From Cognatishimia activa (GTDB taxonomy: Bacteria; Pseudomonadota; Alphaproteobacteria; Rhodobacterales; Rhodobacteraceae), in contig NZ_CYTO01000024.1 in the NCBI RefSeq assembly GCF_001458335.1, forward strand, positions 1-64,000: a stretch of 64,000 nt of DNA, in the 5' to 3' direction. Position numbers and translations under genes: made by a program. The notes beneath the pieces were generated by a model that did no database searches, had not been told where the DNA came from, and was given only the letters and a program-made list of their open reading frames with translations. Below, in pieces: positions 17,340-26,404 of the stretch. Each line of letters opens with the position of its first letter. Position 1 is the stretch's first letter.

Positions 17340-18551
17340 TTACACGCGTTCAATAATAGTGGCTGCGCCCATGCCGGACCCAATGCAAAGGGTGGCAAGG
17401 CCGGTTTCTTTGTCGGTGCGCTCCAGTTCATCCAAGAGCGTGCCGATGATCATCGCGCCAGTTGCGCCCAGCGGGTGACCCATGGCGATAGAGCCGCCAT
17501 TGACGTTCACCTTGTCTGGATCTGCGTCAAAGGCCTGCATGAAGCGCATGACAACAGATGCAAAGGCTTCGTTGACCTCAAACAGGTCCAGATCGTTGAT
17601 GGTCATTCCGGTTTCACGTAGGATCTTCTCGGTCACAGGAACCGGGCCGGTCAGCATGATGGTTGGGTCTGTGCCGATCTTCGCGGTGGCTTTGATGCGC
17701 GCGCGGGGCGTCAGGCCCATACGCTCGCCATATTCCTTGTTGCCGATCAAGACAGCCGCAGAACCATCCACAATACCGGAAGAGTTACCGGCGTGGTGGA
17801 TGTGGTTGATCTTCTCCAGATGTGGGTATTTCATCAAAGCGATCTTATCAAAGCCGGGCATATGCTCGCCCATGTCTTTGAAGGATGGCTTCAGGCCACC
17901 AAGAGACTGCATGTCCGTTTGCGGGCGCATGTATTCATCATGATCAAGGATCGGCAGACCGTTCACGTCTTCAATTGGGATCACGGATTTCGCAAAGCGA
18001 CCGGCATCCCAAGCCGCCTTTGCGCGTCGTTGGCTTTCCACTGCCAGAGCATCTGCTTGCTCACGGGTAAAGCCGTACTCGGTTGCGATGATGTCTGCAG
18101 AAATGCCCTGTGGCACAAAGTAATTGTCAATCGCGATCGCTGGATCAACGGCAATTGCGCCACCATCCATGCCCATGGGCACCCGGCTCATACATTCGAC
18201 ACCACCGGCAATATAAGCGTCGCCGCCGCCGCCGCGCACTTGGTTTGCGGCCATGTTCACCGCTTCCAGACCAGAAGCGCAGAAACGGTTGATGGACACG
18301 CCTGGGATGCTTTCATCTAGGTTTGACGCCAGCACGGCCGTCCGCGCAAGGCAGGCACCTTGTTCACCCACTTGGGTCACGTTGCCCCAAATCACATCTT
18401 CGACCGCATGGCCTTCCAGATTGTTGCGTGATTTCAACGCGTTCAGGACTGCTGCGCTGAGGTGAGGCGCGCTCACCTCATGCAGACTACCGTCTTTGCG
18501 GCCCTTGCCGCGCACCGACCTGACGGCGTCATAAATATAGGCTTCGGTCAT
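17340..18551 (-). CDS. fadA: Acetyl-CoA acyltransferase (thiolase)
   Basis: A 403-residue thiolase. The acyl-accepting cysteine lies in [16 protein letters not shown], the conserved [15 protein letters not shown] contains the general-base His, and the second active-site cysteine is in CIGSGMGAA near the C-terminus. It cleaves 3-ketoacyl-CoA in the final beta-oxidation step. The open frame runs 75 codons further upstream into the GST gene, but the ATG at 18551 ([12 protein letters not shown]) has AAGGAG upstream and gives the family length. It sits 10 nt after GST and 12 nt before fadB, which indicates co-transcription. Confidence 0.94.
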   Translation of the reverse strand: MTEAYIYDAVRSVRGKGRKDGSLHEVSAPHLSAAVLNALKSRNNLEGHAVEDVIWGNVTQVGEQGACLARTAVLASNLDESIPGVSINRFCASGLEAVNMAANQVRGGGGDAYIAGGVECMSRVPMGMDGGAIAVDPAIAIDNYFVPQGISADIIATEYGFTREQADALAVESQRRAKAAWDAGRFAKSVIPIEDVNGLPILDHDEYMRPQTDMQSLGGLKPSFKDMGEHMPGFDKIALMKYPHLEKINHIHHAGNSSGIVDGSAAVLIGNKEYGERMGLTPRARIKATAKIGTDPTIMLTGPVPVTEKILRETGMTINDLDLFEVNEAFASVVMRFMQAFDADPDKVNVNGGSIAMGHPLGATGAMIIGTLLDELERTDKETGLATLCIGSGMGAATIIERV

Positions 18552-18561
18552 GCTCGTCTCC

Positions 18562-19203
18562 TTAAAGTCCCCGGTCACTTGGGTGGCCGGGCATGAGTTC
18601 ATATGGATGTTTCCAACCGGGGGTGGCTTCAATGTTTGCCAGCCAGCGGTCGATATTGCTCCAGTCCTTGCGGATGAAACCGAAAGGCTCTGGGTAAAAG
18701 AGGTATGCGCAGTTAGAGATATCTGCGTTGGTGATCTCATCGCCAACGATCCAATCTTTGTCTGCAAGATGGCCATCGAGGATGGTGTAGGCGGCGCTCA
18801 GGCGGCCTTGTAGGAAGGCAATTGCTTCTTGAGGGCGCTTGTCTTCTGGTAGGAAATTCAAAAGAAACCTCGTGACGCCTGCCTGAGAGGACATTTTGTG
18901 GTTGTCCCAAAGCACCCAGCGAAGAACTTCGTATCGCTCCGCGTCGCTCTCGCCGCCAAACTTTCCCGTTTTGTCAGTGATATACTGCTGAATGACCCCG
19001 GACTGTGAAAGCTTCACATCGCCATCGACCAAGACCGGAACTTCACCCATTTCGTTGACGTTCTTTTTATAGTCTTCGCTGCGGGCTTCGCCGTTGAAAA
19101 AGTCTACAAATTGCGCCTCCCATGGAAGGCCAGACAATTCAAGCGACAGCGCGGCCTTGTAGGCGTTTCCGCTTTCACCGAAGCAGTAGAGTTTCATTGT
19201 CAT
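18562..19203 (-). CDS. Glutathione S-transferase family protein
   Basis: A 213-residue protein with the GST architecture: a thioredoxin-like N-terminal domain (MKLYCFGESGNAYKAAL, cis-Pro segment EVPVLVDGDVKLSQSGVI with the gamma-Glu binding SQS) and an all-helical C-terminal domain with DWIVGDEITNADI, the N-capping box. Its position directly before fadA suggests a role linked to acyl-CoA metabolism or detoxification of its products, which is inference. GGAGG lies 5 nt before the chosen ATG; a second ATG two codons later is possible. Confidence 0.9.
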   Translation of the reverse strand: MTMKLYCFGESGNAYKAALSLELSGLPWEAQFVDFFNGEARSEDYKKNVNEMGEVPVLVDGDVKLSQSGVIQQYITDKTGKFGGESDAERYEVLRWVLWDNHKMSSQAGVTRFLLNFLPEDKRPQEAIAFLQGRLSAAYTILDGHLADKDWIVGDEITNADISNCAYLFYPEPFGFIRKDWSNIDRWLANIEATPGWKHPYELMPGHPSDRGL

Positions 19204-19230
19204 GCGTGCCTCCCAGTTGGCATGTGGACG

Positions 19231-19251
19231 CTGGGGGTTTCACACCCCCAG
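19231..19251. repeat. Small GC-rich stem in the GST upstream region
   Basis: CTGGGGG and CCCCCAG form a 7-bp stem around a 7-nt loop. It lies 28 nt upstream of the GST start and next to one arm of the 19261/19421 inverted repeat. It looks like part of a widely scattered Rhodobacteraceae intergenic sequence family, which I recall rather than can prove. Confidence 0.5.
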
Positions 19252-19260
19252 ACCCCCGTG

Positions 19261-19443
19261 GAGTATTTGAGCAAAGAAGAAGCGTGAAATTGAGAATTTA
19301 TTAACCGTGATTTGTGACATCTGTCGGTGCGGTACAGGCTGGAGAGCCGATGGCCGCCAAAGGAGAAGCTCCGCTGACCTGCGCCCGTGGCGCGCCGGTT
19401 GGCGGGGTGGATCACACTTTGCTTCTTCTTTGCATAAATACTC
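19261..19443. repeat. Inverted 23-bp repeat pair bracketing the GST upstream region
   Basis: The arm at 19261-19283 (begins GAGTATTTGAGCAAAG) is the reverse complement of 19421-19443 at 21 of 23 positions. The arms are 137 nt apart and enclose non-coding DNA between the 70-residue gene and GST. The 271-nt gap (19204-19474) otherwise holds no gene that I can support; the open frames in it lack plausible composition. Confidence 0.7.
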
Positions 19444-19474
19444 AAAAATCCTCCCTCAAATCTTTGCGTTGTGA

Positions 19475-19687
19475 TCAGCGTTTTCGCGCGTCCAGTTCCA
19501 AGTTGAACCGTCGCAAGCGATGCGCCAGCCCTTCTTCATCTGTGATACCGTCGAAATTCTCGAAGACAAAAGACAGCGCTTCGCCTTCGTCCAATCCCGC
19601 CTCTTGCGCAAAGCGTTTGAGGCGCCGGTAGGCGTCTTCTGTTAACGCGATGGGCATACGGCGGGTCAGACGAAAGCGTTTTGGCAT
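19475..19687 (-). CDS. Small conserved hypothetical protein, possibly ribbon-helix-helix
   Basis: A 70-residue basic/acidic protein beginning MPKRFRLTRRMPIALTEDAYRRLKRFAQEAG. The segment MPIALTEDAYRRLKRFA resembles a beta strand plus helix of ribbon-helix-helix DNA-binding proteins, but it is too short for a firm call. The rest is helical and ends with alternating charge (RRFNLELDARKR). It is 9 nt downstream of the acyl-CoA dehydrogenase stop and therefore in the same transcript. Codon use looks native. Its function is unknown. Confidence 0.7.
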   Translation of the reverse strand: MPKRFRLTRRMPIALTEDAYRRLKRFAQEAGLDEGEALSFVFENFDGITDEEGLAHRLRRFNLELDARKR

Positions 19688-19696
19688 GATCTCTCC

Positions 19697-21472
19697 TTAG
19701 AAGGCTTCAGCATCCAAACCCATGACAGTGTCCGCACCGCTTTCAATACGGGCAAGATGCATGCCTGAGGCTGGCAAGCGGCGTGCCATATAGTAGCGTG
19801 CCGTGGTCAGTTTGGTCTCGTGGAACGCAGCGTCGGAAGTGCCTGCGGCCAAAGCATCCAGAGATGCGCGTGCCATCCGCGCCCACATCAGGCCCAAGCA
19901 GACATGGCCAAAGAGGTGCATGAAGTCATAAGAGCCAGCCAGCGCATGGTTCGGGTTTTTCATGCCGTTTTGCATGAAATACATGCCCGCAGATTGCAGA
20001 TGTTTGCTTGCTGTTTTGAGCGGAGCGATGAAATCAGCCATGGCTTCATCATCACCGTGTTCTTTGCAGAAGCCCTTCACCAGATCAAAGAAGGCCATGA
20101 CGTGTTTGCCGCCATCAGCACCCAGCTTACGGCCCACCAGGTCCAGCGCCTGAACGCCGTTTGCGCCTTCATAGATCATAGCGATCCGCGCATCACGGGT
20201 GAACTGGCTCATGCCCCATTCTTCGATATAGCCATGCCCGCCATAGACCTGCTGGGCCTGAACGGTCATGTCATACCCCTCATCTGTCAGGAAACCTTTG
20301 ATGATTGGGGTCAGCAAGGACACCAAGCCATCCGCGTCCGTGTCTTCAGCGCGGTGCGCCTCATCAATCATCTGTGCGCCCCAGAGCAGGAAGGCACGGC
20401 CCCCTTCGATGAAGCTCTTCTGATCCATCAATGCGCGGCGAATGTCTGGGTGCACGATCAGAGGATCTGCGGGACCATCTGGGTTCTTTGCGCCAGTGAC
20501 GTCGCGACCCTGAAGGCGGTCTTTCGCGTAGATCACTGCGTTCTGATAAGCAGCTTCTGCTTGCGCCAGACCCTGCATGCCCACACCGAGACGCGCTTCG
20601 TTCATCATGGTGAACATGGCGCGCATGCCTTTATGCTCGGTGCCCAGCAGATAACCGGTGGCCTCATCATAGTTCATCACACAGGTTGAGTTGCCGTGGA
20701 TGCCCATCTTGTGTTCGATATTGCCGACGGAAACGCCGTTGCGTTCACCCAAAGAGCCGTCTTCATTCACAATGAACTTCGGCACGATAAACAGAGACAC
20801 ACCCTTGATGCCCTCTGGGCCACCCGGGATTTTCGCAAGAACGAGGTGGATAATGTTATCCGCCATGTCGTGTTCGCCCGCAGAGATAAAGATCTTCTGA
20901 CCAGAGACTTTGTAAGTGCCGTCCCCTTGCGGCTCGGCTTTTGTGCGCATCAGACCCAGATCGGTGCCGCAATGGGGCTCCGTCAAGTTCATGGTGCCGG
21001 TCCATTCACAGCTGACCATGTTTGGCAGGTAGGTCGCCTTCTGCGCGTCCGTGCCGTGCGCCAAAATGGCCGACGCCGCACCGTGGGTCAGGCCCTGATA
21101 CATGGTGAAGGCTTGGTTTGCTGCAGAAAAAAGCTCGCCCACCGCGGTGCCAATCACCGCTGGCATGCCCTGACCACCGAATTCCTCCGGCATGTCGAGG
21201 CCGGTCCAGCCGCCTTCTTTCACCTGCTCAAAGGCGTCTTTGAAGCCTTTTGGCGTGTAAACCATACCGTTTTCCAAACGGCAGCCTTCCTGATCGCCCA
21301 CCACATTCAGCGGGGCAACGACTTCACTGTTCAGCTTGCCTGCTTCTTCCAGGATCGCATTGGTGAAATCACGGTCCAGCTCGTTATAGCCGGGGGTGGA
21401 TTGCTCGCTGACCTTCAGCACATCGTGCAACACAAATTGCAGATCTTTTGTTGGGGCGGTGTAGCTGGGCAT
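19697..21472 (-). CDS. Acyl-CoA dehydrogenase, long (DmdC/FadE-like) form
   Basis: A 591-residue flavoprotein, longer than the typical 380-residue enzyme because of an N-terminal extension and a C-terminal DUF1974/acyl-CoA dehydrogenase C2-like tail. [17 protein letters not shown] and [15 protein letters not shown] are FAD/substrate signatures. [32 protein letters not shown] (split by position, near residues 420-450) carries the catalytic Glu region. It introduces the first double bond in beta-oxidation. This subgroup includes roseobacter methylmercaptopropionyl-CoA dehydrogenase, but the downstream genes fadA/fadB favour a general fatty acyl substrate. GGAG precedes the ATG. Confidence 0.92.
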   Translation of the reverse strand: MPSYTAPTKDLQFVLHDVLKVSEQSTPGYNELDRDFTNAILEEAGKLNSEVVAPLNVVGDQEGCRLENGMVYTPKGFKDAFEQVKEGGWTGLDMPEEFGGQGMPAVIGTAVGELFSAANQAFTMYQGLTHGAASAILAHGTDAQKATYLPNMVSCEWTGTMNLTEPHCGTDLGLMRTKAEPQGDGTYKVSGQKIFISAGEHDMADNIIHLVLAKIPGGPEGIKGVSLFIVPKFIVNEDGSLGERNGVSVGNIEHKMGIHGNSTCVMNYDEATGYLLGTEHKGMRAMFTMMNEARLGVGMQGLAQAEAAYQNAVIYAKDRLQGRDVTGAKNPDGPADPLIVHPDIRRALMDQKSFIEGGRAFLLWGAQMIDEAHRAEDTDADGLVSLLTPIIKGFLTDEGYDMTVQAQQVYGGHGYIEEWGMSQFTRDARIAMIYEGANGVQALDLVGRKLGADGGKHVMAFFDLVKGFCKEHGDDEAMADFIAPLKTASKHLQSAGMYFMQNGMKNPNHALAGSYDFMHLFGHVCLGLMWARMARASLDALAAGTSDAAFHETKLTTARYYMARRLPASGMHLARIESGADTVMGLDAEAF

Positions 21473-21524
21473 GTTGGTCTCCGTGCCTTATTGTCGGCCT
21501 TTATCGTAGGCCCTGTGAAACGCC

Positions 21525-21926
21525 TTATTCGGCGGCCTTTTTGGGTTGTTCGAGGGATGCGATGACTTTCTCACCCCAGCGCATTTGTTCTTTGAGATCC
21601 GCGATGGCTTCATCCAACTCTTCGCGCTGGCGTTCCATGTCGGTCAGGCGTTCCTGAGCGATCTCAAACGTGCGGCTTAGCTGCGTGAGTTGCTGATCAC
21701 CCATGTCATAGAGGTTCAAAAGCTGGCGAATTTCTTCCAGCGAGAAGCCAAAACGCTTGCCGCGCAAGATCAGCTTCAAACGCGCGCGGTCGCGGCGGGT
21801 GAATAGGCGTTTTTGGCCTTCACGCAGCGGGAACAAAAGTTCCTTTGCTTCATAGAAACGCAAGGTACGTGGTGTGACGCCGAACGCGTCGCACATCTCG
21901 CGGATGGTCATGTAGTCTTCCGTCAT
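21525..21926 (-). CDS. MerR-family transcriptional regulator of the fad cluster
   Basis: A 133-residue regulator with the MerR winged helix-turn-helix at its N-terminus (YMTIREMCDAFGVTPRTLRFYEAKELL, with RTLRFYE the family signature) and a long dimerisation coiled coil from about residue 75. There are no metal-binding cysteines. MerR regulators of this cysteine-free type, such as LiuR, control acyl-CoA degradation genes in proteobacteria; this and its position 52 nt upstream of the dehydrogenase gene support that role. The ATG at 21926 follows AAGGAAG; upstream codons are unlike the family. Candidate operators at 22048-22091 suggest autoregulation. Confidence 0.92.
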   Translation of the reverse strand: MTEDYMTIREMCDAFGVTPRTLRFYEAKELLFPLREGQKRLFTRRDRARLKLILRGKRFGFSLEEIRQLLNLYDMGDQQLTQLSRTFEIAQERLTDMERQREELDEAIADLKEQMRWGEKVIASLEQPKKAAE

Positions 21927-22047
21927 CGGTCTTCCTTTTGGCTGGGCTCTGACAAGCGGTGGCACATTGCTAAAACGATGGCCAATGGCAGAGCCGGACA
22001 GATTGGTTTCTGGCGACTGAATTTCACCTAAGTTGACGTCGCATGCG

Positions 22048-22091
22048 CTTTACGTCAACGTATACTTTACGTAATCTTACTTTGCGTAAAG
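22048..22091. promoter_or_regulatory. Candidate MerR operators upstream of merR/fad cluster
   Basis: CTTTACG at 22048-22054 and 22065-22071 are direct repeats 17 bp apart. The second contains TTACGTAA and is mirrored by CGTAAAG at 22085-22091. TTTACGTCAACGTATA at 22049-22064 is close to the LiuR-type TTTACGT-N2-ACGTAAA pattern. These lie in the 303-nt gap 21927-22229, which otherwise holds only the terminator of the second merR gene. Confidence 0.6.
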
Positions 22092-22172
22092 CAAAGGAAG
22101 GCTGGTCAAACTTCCGATGTGCGGTCGCGAATCCAAGCTAAATTCCTTTTAAAACAAGGGCGTGGAATGCGA

Positions 22173-22198
22173 AAAACCACGCGCAGTGGCGTGGTTTT
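22173..22198 (-). terminator. Intrinsic terminator of the second merR gene
   Basis: AAAACCACGC (22173-22182) pairs perfectly with GCGTGGTTTT (22189-22198) around a 6-nt loop. On the minus strand the stem is followed by a T run. It lies 31 nt beyond the stop codon at 22230. Confidence 0.85.
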
Positions 22199-22229
22199 GT
22201 GACGTTACGACAAAATTTGGAGACTGTGT

Positions 22230-22598
22230 TTAATCCAGTGAGTCAATGCACTGTTGGCGCAGGGCTTTGAGCTCTTTTATGGCCTCGGCGAGCTGATCTT
22301 GCTGCTCATAGAGATTCTTAAGCTGTTCATCGGCGATGCCAACAAAGGCTGCGATTTGGGCCGCGCTTCCTTCGTTTTCATAGATTAACAGCCATTGGCG
22401 AAGCTGCTCGAGCTTTAGACCAAATCTGCGTCCGCGCATGATCAAAGTCATACGTGCAACCTCGCGTGGCCCATAGAAACGGGAGCGGCCTTCTCTATCC
22501 GGCGTTAGCAGTTCGATATATTCGTAGTAACGCAAAGTCCTTGGCGTTACGTCGAATTTTGCGCACATCTCTTTAAAGGTGAGCCGTTCTGCAGTCAT
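22230..22598 (-). CDS. MerR-family transcriptional regulator (second copy)
   Basis: A 122-residue paralogue of the 21525-21926 regulator: the winged helix region RLTFKEMCAKFDVTPRTLRYYEYIELL, the block RGRRFGLKLEQLRQWL, and a coiled coil rich in Glu/Gln at the end. It lacks cysteine-based metal sites. The ATG at 22598 is chosen over 22604 because AGGAG is 7 nt from the former and overlaps the latter. It is divergent from the two thioesterase genes with a 126-nt shared region, so it may control them; that is inference. Confidence 0.9.
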   Translation of the reverse strand: MTAERLTFKEMCAKFDVTPRTLRYYEYIELLTPDREGRSRFYGPREVARMTLIMRGRRFGLKLEQLRQWLLIYENEGSAAQIAAFVGIADEQLKNLYEQQDQLAEAIKELKALRQQCIDSLD

Positions 22599-22724
22599 AA
22601 CCATTCTCCTTGCGGGGAATTTAGGGCCAGTGCTCCACGAGAGCAACCGGTGAGATTATTTTAGACGTTGCGGCGGTCGTGACCTCGGGGCAGATTGACG
22701 TGAGTAACCAATAGGGGGTGCATC

Positions 22725-23150
22725 GTGAGCACGGATCAAATCAAATTCGCGCAGCAGTTCATAGAAGCGATTCCCCATGCGAAAGCTCTGGGCATGACCG
22801 TGACCAACCTGCAAGATGGCGTTGCCGAGCTTGAGATGCCATATGATGATCGATTTATCGGGGATCCGGATACCGGCGTGATTTCTGGTGGCGCAATTTC
22901 AGCGCTCATGGATACCTGCTGCGGGGCAGCTGTTGTCAGCCACCCTGATATGAACGGGGCGACGGCGACGATTGATTTGCGCATCGACTACATGCGCGCC
23001 GCAAAACCAGGAGATCGAATTATCGCGAGAGCGGAAGTGTATCATATGACACGGACTGTCGCTTTTGTACGCGCGACATCCCATGACAATGATCCGGACA
23101 ATCCGGTCGCAACCGCAACCGGTGCATTCACAGCGGAGAAGACATCATGA
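22725..23150 (+). CDS. PaaI-type hotdog thioesterase
   Basis: A 141-residue hotdog-fold protein of the PaaI/YdiI type. The signature DPDTGVISGGAISALMDTCCGAA corresponds to the catalytic helix region with GG and an acidic residue (D or E) in the helix; it hydrolyses acyl-CoA esters, often aromatic ones. A GTG start is used, preceded by a G-rich stretch. Its ATGA overlap with the next thioesterase gene points to a coupled pair. The acyl substrate is unknown. Confidence 0.88.
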   Translation: MSTDQIKFAQQFIEAIPHAKALGMTVTNLQDGVAELEMPYDDRFIGDPDTGVISGGAISALMDTCCGAAVVSHPDMNGATATIDLRIDYMRAAKPGDRIIARAEVYHMTRTVAFVRATSHDNDPDNPVATATGAFTAEKTS

Positions 23151-23659
23151 GTCGCCCGCGTCCAGAACCGGTCCAGGTCGTTAAACAACGCCGTGACGCT
23201 ACATTGACGGCCTTGGTGCAGAGTATCCCATATTGCGAGTTTTTGGCCATCGAGTTTGATCGTCGCGGCGACGAGCTCACGGGGATTATGCGCTACCGCG
23301 AAACCAATATTGGCAACCCCCTTTTGCCCGCGCTTCACGGCGGCGCGACTGCGGCGTTTTTGGAAATTACCGCGGTGATTGGGCTTAGCTGGTCTCGGCT
23401 TTGGCAAGATATGGAAAGCGGAGCGCTTTCTTTGGATGATCTGGAGAATGGGCAGTTGCCACGCCTTCCCAAGACCATCGACTTCACTGTCGATTATTTG
23501 CGTTCTGGTTTGCCCAGAGATGCCTATGCGCGAGCGCGCATCAACCGGTCTGGTCGTCGCTATGCGTCTGTGCATGTTGAGGCTTGGCAAGACCATCGCG
23601 ATAAGCTTTTTGCACAGGCGACGGGGCATTTCTTAATGCCTCAGAAGCCTAGTGTCTGA
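23147..23659 (+). CDS. PaaI-type hotdog thioesterase, second subunit or paralogue
   Basis: A 170-residue hotdog protein with NPLLPALHGGATAAFLEITAV, the typical helix with HGG and a following Glu (HGG...E) that acts in catalysis in this family. The core FTVDYLRSGLPRDAYARARI is the hotdog strand pattern. It overlaps the preceding thioesterase (ATGA) and the following MATE gene by 8 nt. Two adjacent hotdog genes may form a heteromeric thioesterase or have split specificities; sequence alone does not decide. Confidence 0.87.
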   Translation: MSRPRPEPVQVVKQRRDATLTALVQSIPYCEFLAIEFDRRGDELTGIMRYRETNIGNPLLPALHGGATAAFLEITAVIGLSWSRLWQDMESGALSLDDLENGQLPRLPKTIDFTVDYLRSGLPRDAYARARINRSGRRYASVHVEAWQDHRDKLFAQATGHFLMPQKPSV

Positions 23660-25007
23660 GCCAGCGCCCAAAGGCGTGAAGAGCTCTTTGCCGGGACAAC
23701 CCGAAGTCACGCATCGTCGTATTCTCAAGATTGCTTTGCCCGTCGTATTGTCCAACGCGACAGTTCCAATTTTAGGTGCAGTGGATGTTGGCGTTGTCGG
23801 CCAGCTTGGTGAGGCGGCACCCATTGGTGCGGTCGCCATGGGCGCGATCATTCTGTCTTCAATCTACTGGATCTTTGGCTTTCTGCGCATGGGCACTGCC
23901 GGTTTGGTGGGCCAAGCGGCTGGGGCTGATGATCACGCAGAAGTATCAGCGATCCTGACCCGCGCCATGCTGGTTGCCGGTGCAGGCGGCCTTCTTTTGA
24001 TTGTTCTCCAGATCCCAATATTCGCAGCCGCATTTATGCTTTCGCCTGCCTCGGCAGAGGTTGAAGGCCTTGCCCGTGACTATTTGCAGATACGTATTTG
24101 GACGGCGCCAGCAGCGATTGCCGTCTATGCGGCGACGGGCTGGCTTGTCGCAATGGAACGCACGACCGGGGTGTTCTGGGTCCAGTTGGTCATGAATGGG
24201 CTTAATATTCTATTGGACCTCTGGTTTGTGTTGGGCTTGGGCTGGGGGGTCGAAGGCGTCGCGATTGCGACAGTGATTGCAGAGATCACCGGGGCCGCGC
24301 TTGGGCTCTGGCTGTGCCGAGACGCCTTTTCCCATGTGGAATGGCGCAACTGGGTGCGGGTGTTTGACCGTTCCAAGCTAAAACGCATGGCGCTATTAAA
24401 CGTCGATATCTTGATAAGGTCGGCGCTTTTGATGGCGATTTTTTCAAGTTTCGTCTTCTTGGGCGCTGGTTTTGGTGACGTGACACTTGCCGCGAACGAG
24501 GTGCTGATCCAATTCACCTACATTGTGGCCTACGCCATGGATGGGTTTGCTTTCGCCGCCGAAGCTTTGATTGCCCGCGCGATTGGGCAGGGGAATATTA
24601 GACGTTTGCGCAAGTCTGCGTTGATGTGTTCCTTCTGGGGCGCAGTCACCTGTACCAGCATGGCTGTGTTTTTTGCCATCGGAGGACCATGGTTGATTGA
24701 TCTCATGACCAAATCACCCGAAGTGCAGGCGGATGCGCGCATCTATCTGATCTGGATGGTCGCAGCGCCCATAATCGGCTGCGCGGCATGGATGCTGGAT
24801 GGTATTTTCATCGGAGCAACGCGAGGATCCGATATGCGCAATATGATGATCCTCAGCGCCGCCGTCTATGTGGGCGCGGTCTTGGTGCTGATCCCTGCTT
24901 TTGCCAATCACGGCCTTTGGGCGGCTCTGGTTATTTCATTTGCGGTGCGCGGTGTAACGCTCGGGTTGCGCTACCCTGCTTTAGAGCGATCGGTGCAAGC
25001 CCAGTAG
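23652..25007 (+). CDS. MATE-family efflux transporter
   Basis: A 451-residue integral membrane protein with about twelve hydrophobic segments in two similar halves, as expected for cation-coupled multidrug/toxin extrusion proteins. The first half has ILKIALPVVLSNATVPILGAVDVGVVGQ, with the family's conserved Pro and Asp in helix 1. The start is a GTG overlapping the thioesterase end by 8 nt, so it is read as part of that operon; ATG starts further in would delete helix 1. A second MATE protein is encoded at 48088-49464. The exported compound is unknown. Confidence 0.93.
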   Translation: MSEPAPKGVKSSLPGQPEVTHRRILKIALPVVLSNATVPILGAVDVGVVGQLGEAAPIGAVAMGAIILSSIYWIFGFLRMGTAGLVGQAAGADDHAEVSAILTRAMLVAGAGGLLLIVLQIPIFAAAFMLSPASAEVEGLARDYLQIRIWTAPAAIAVYAATGWLVAMERTTGVFWVQLVMNGLNILLDLWFVLGLGWGVEGVAIATVIAEITGAALGLWLCRDAFSHVEWRNWVRVFDRSKLKRMALLNVDILIRSALLMAIFSSFVFLGAGFGDVTLAANEVLIQFTYIVAYAMDGFAFAAEALIARAIGQGNIRRLRKSALMCSFWGAVTCTSMAVFFAIGGPWLIDLMTKSPEVQADARIYLIWMVAAPIIGCAAWMLDGIFIGATRGSDMRNMMILSAAVYVGAVLVLIPAFANHGLWAALVISFAVRGVTLGLRYPALERSVQAQ

Positions 25008-25010
25008 GGC

Positions 25011-25349
25011 CTAAAGGATATCCAGAACGCTTTCAGGAGGACGTCCAAGGCGCGCCTTGCCATTGGCGATTACAACGGGGCGTTCGATCAGTTTTGGCAC
25101 GTCGACCATGGCGGCGATCAAAGTGTCTTCGTCGCTCTCTTTGCTCAAGCCGCGTTCCTTGAACTCGGCTTCGCCTTTGCGCATCAAATCAATGGCTGGG
25201 ATGCTCAGCAGGTCCAACACTTTGCGGATTTCGGCCTCGGTCGGGGAGTCTTCCAGATACTTGCGGACCGTGACGGGGCCTTTTTCCTCAACAAGTGCCA
25301 AGGTTTGACGGGATTTAGAGCAGCGTGGGTTGTGCCAAATCTCGGTCAT
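25011..25349 (-). CDS. ArsC/Spx-family thiol reductase (arsenate reductase-like)
   Basis: A 112-residue thioredoxin-fold protein with the ArsC signature [11 protein letters not shown] at residues 7-17, where the cysteine forms the arsenate or thiolate intermediate. [17 protein letters not shown] near the C-terminus contains the conserved Arg residues of glutaredoxin-coupled ArsC. Arsenate reduction is the family function, though no arsenite pump or arsR lies nearby, so a general redox role is possible. Its ATG overlaps the pyrD stop (ATGA), making it the third gene of a three-gene minus-strand operon. Confidence 0.88.
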   Translation of the reverse strand: MTEIWHNPRCSKSRQTLALVEEKGPVTVRKYLEDSPTEAEIRKVLDLLSIPAIDLMRKGEAEFKERGLSKESDEDTLIAAMVDVPKLIERPVVIANGKARLGRPPESVLDIL

Positions 25350-26404
25350 AGCCAGTCCTCGCGTTTTGAACCGATCGCTTGGGCTACGTTTTTGTAGCCA
25401 TCGCGCGCCAGCAATTCATCAAGGCCGCGCACGATGTCCTCGACCAATGAGAGGCCGCCATAAACCAGCGCAGTATAGAGCTGGACCACAGACGCGCCTG
25501 CACAGATTTTTGCATAGGCCTGTTCAGCGTTAGAAATACCGCCAACGCCGACAAGTGGAATTTTGCCATCGGTCGTTTTGGAAAGCTGCGCTAGGACGCG
25601 TGTGGATTTCTCAAACAAAGGTGCGCCAGACAGGCCACCTTTCTCGCCTTTGTGGCTCGACAACAACCCTTCGCGGTCCAAGGTTGTATTGGTTGCGATG
25701 ACAGCGTCCAAACCGCTCTCGATGGCCACTTCGCCGATCTCGGCAATCTCTTCTTCAGTCAGATCGGGCGCGATCTTCAAAAACACGGGGATCTTGCGAT
25801 CCAAACCTGCGCGGGCCTCCATCACACCGGCAAGCAATGCCGAAAGCGCCGCCTTGCCCTGCAAGTCCCGCAGTTTTTCGGTGTTTGGAGAACTGACATT
25901 CACGGTGGCGAAATCAAGATGTGCACTGCAATGGGCGAGGACTTTGGCAAAGTCCGCCGCGCGGTCCTCAGAGTCCTTGTTGGCCCCAAGGTTCAAGCCA
26001 ATCACAGCATCCCGTGGGCGTTCCGCAAGGCGGGCGGCAATGGCTTCCATACCGTCATTGTTAAAGCCAAAGCGGTTGATCGCGGCTTGGTCTTCCGTCA
26101 GACGAAAGAGCCGCGGCTTAGGATTGCCCGGTTGCGGGCGCGGGGTTGCGGCCCCCACTTCAAAGAACCCAAATCCGGCACGAGAAAGCCCAAGCAACGC
26201 TGTTGCGTTCTTGTCAAACCCAGCAGCCAAACCAACCGGGTTTGGTAGATCGATACCCGCGAGATTGGTGCGCAGCCGTTCGGACGTGATCAAACCCGGA
26301 GAGGCAGCCGCGCCCAATTGCAATGCGCGAATGGCCATGCCGTGCGACGCTTCCGGGTCCATACGGTGCAGAAGCGGCATGCCGATTTTTTCTAGGAAGT
26401 TCAT
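25346..26404 (-). CDS. pyrD: Dihydroorotate dehydrogenase (quinone), class 2
   Basis: A 352-residue membrane-associated flavoenzyme oxidising dihydroorotate to orotate in pyrimidine synthesis, passing electrons to quinone. The amphipathic N-terminus ([18 protein letters not shown]) is characteristic of class 2. [28 protein letters not shown] with the catalytic Ser, and VGVGGI for the phosphate site are all visible. The open frame extends 47 codons upstream through the neighbouring gene, but the ATG at 26404 matches the family start and overlaps the DUF952 stop by ATGA. Confidence 0.96.
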   Translation of the reverse strand: MNFLEKIGMPLLHRMDPEASHGMAIRALQLGAAASPGLITSERLRTNLAGIDLPNPVGLAAGFDKNATALLGLSRAGFGFFEVGAATPRPQPGNPKPRLFRLTEDQAAINRFGFNNDGMEAIAARLAERPRDAVIGLNLGANKDSEDRAADFAKVLAHCSAHLDFATVNVSSPNTEKLRDLQGKAALSALLAGVMEARAGLDRKIPVFLKIAPDLTEEEIAEIGEVAIESGLDAVIATNTTLDREGLLSSHKGEKGGLSGAPLFEKSTRVLAQLSKTTDGKIPLVGVGGISNAEQAYAKICAGASVVQLYTALVYGGLSLVEDIVRGLDELLARDGYKNVAQAIGSKREDWL

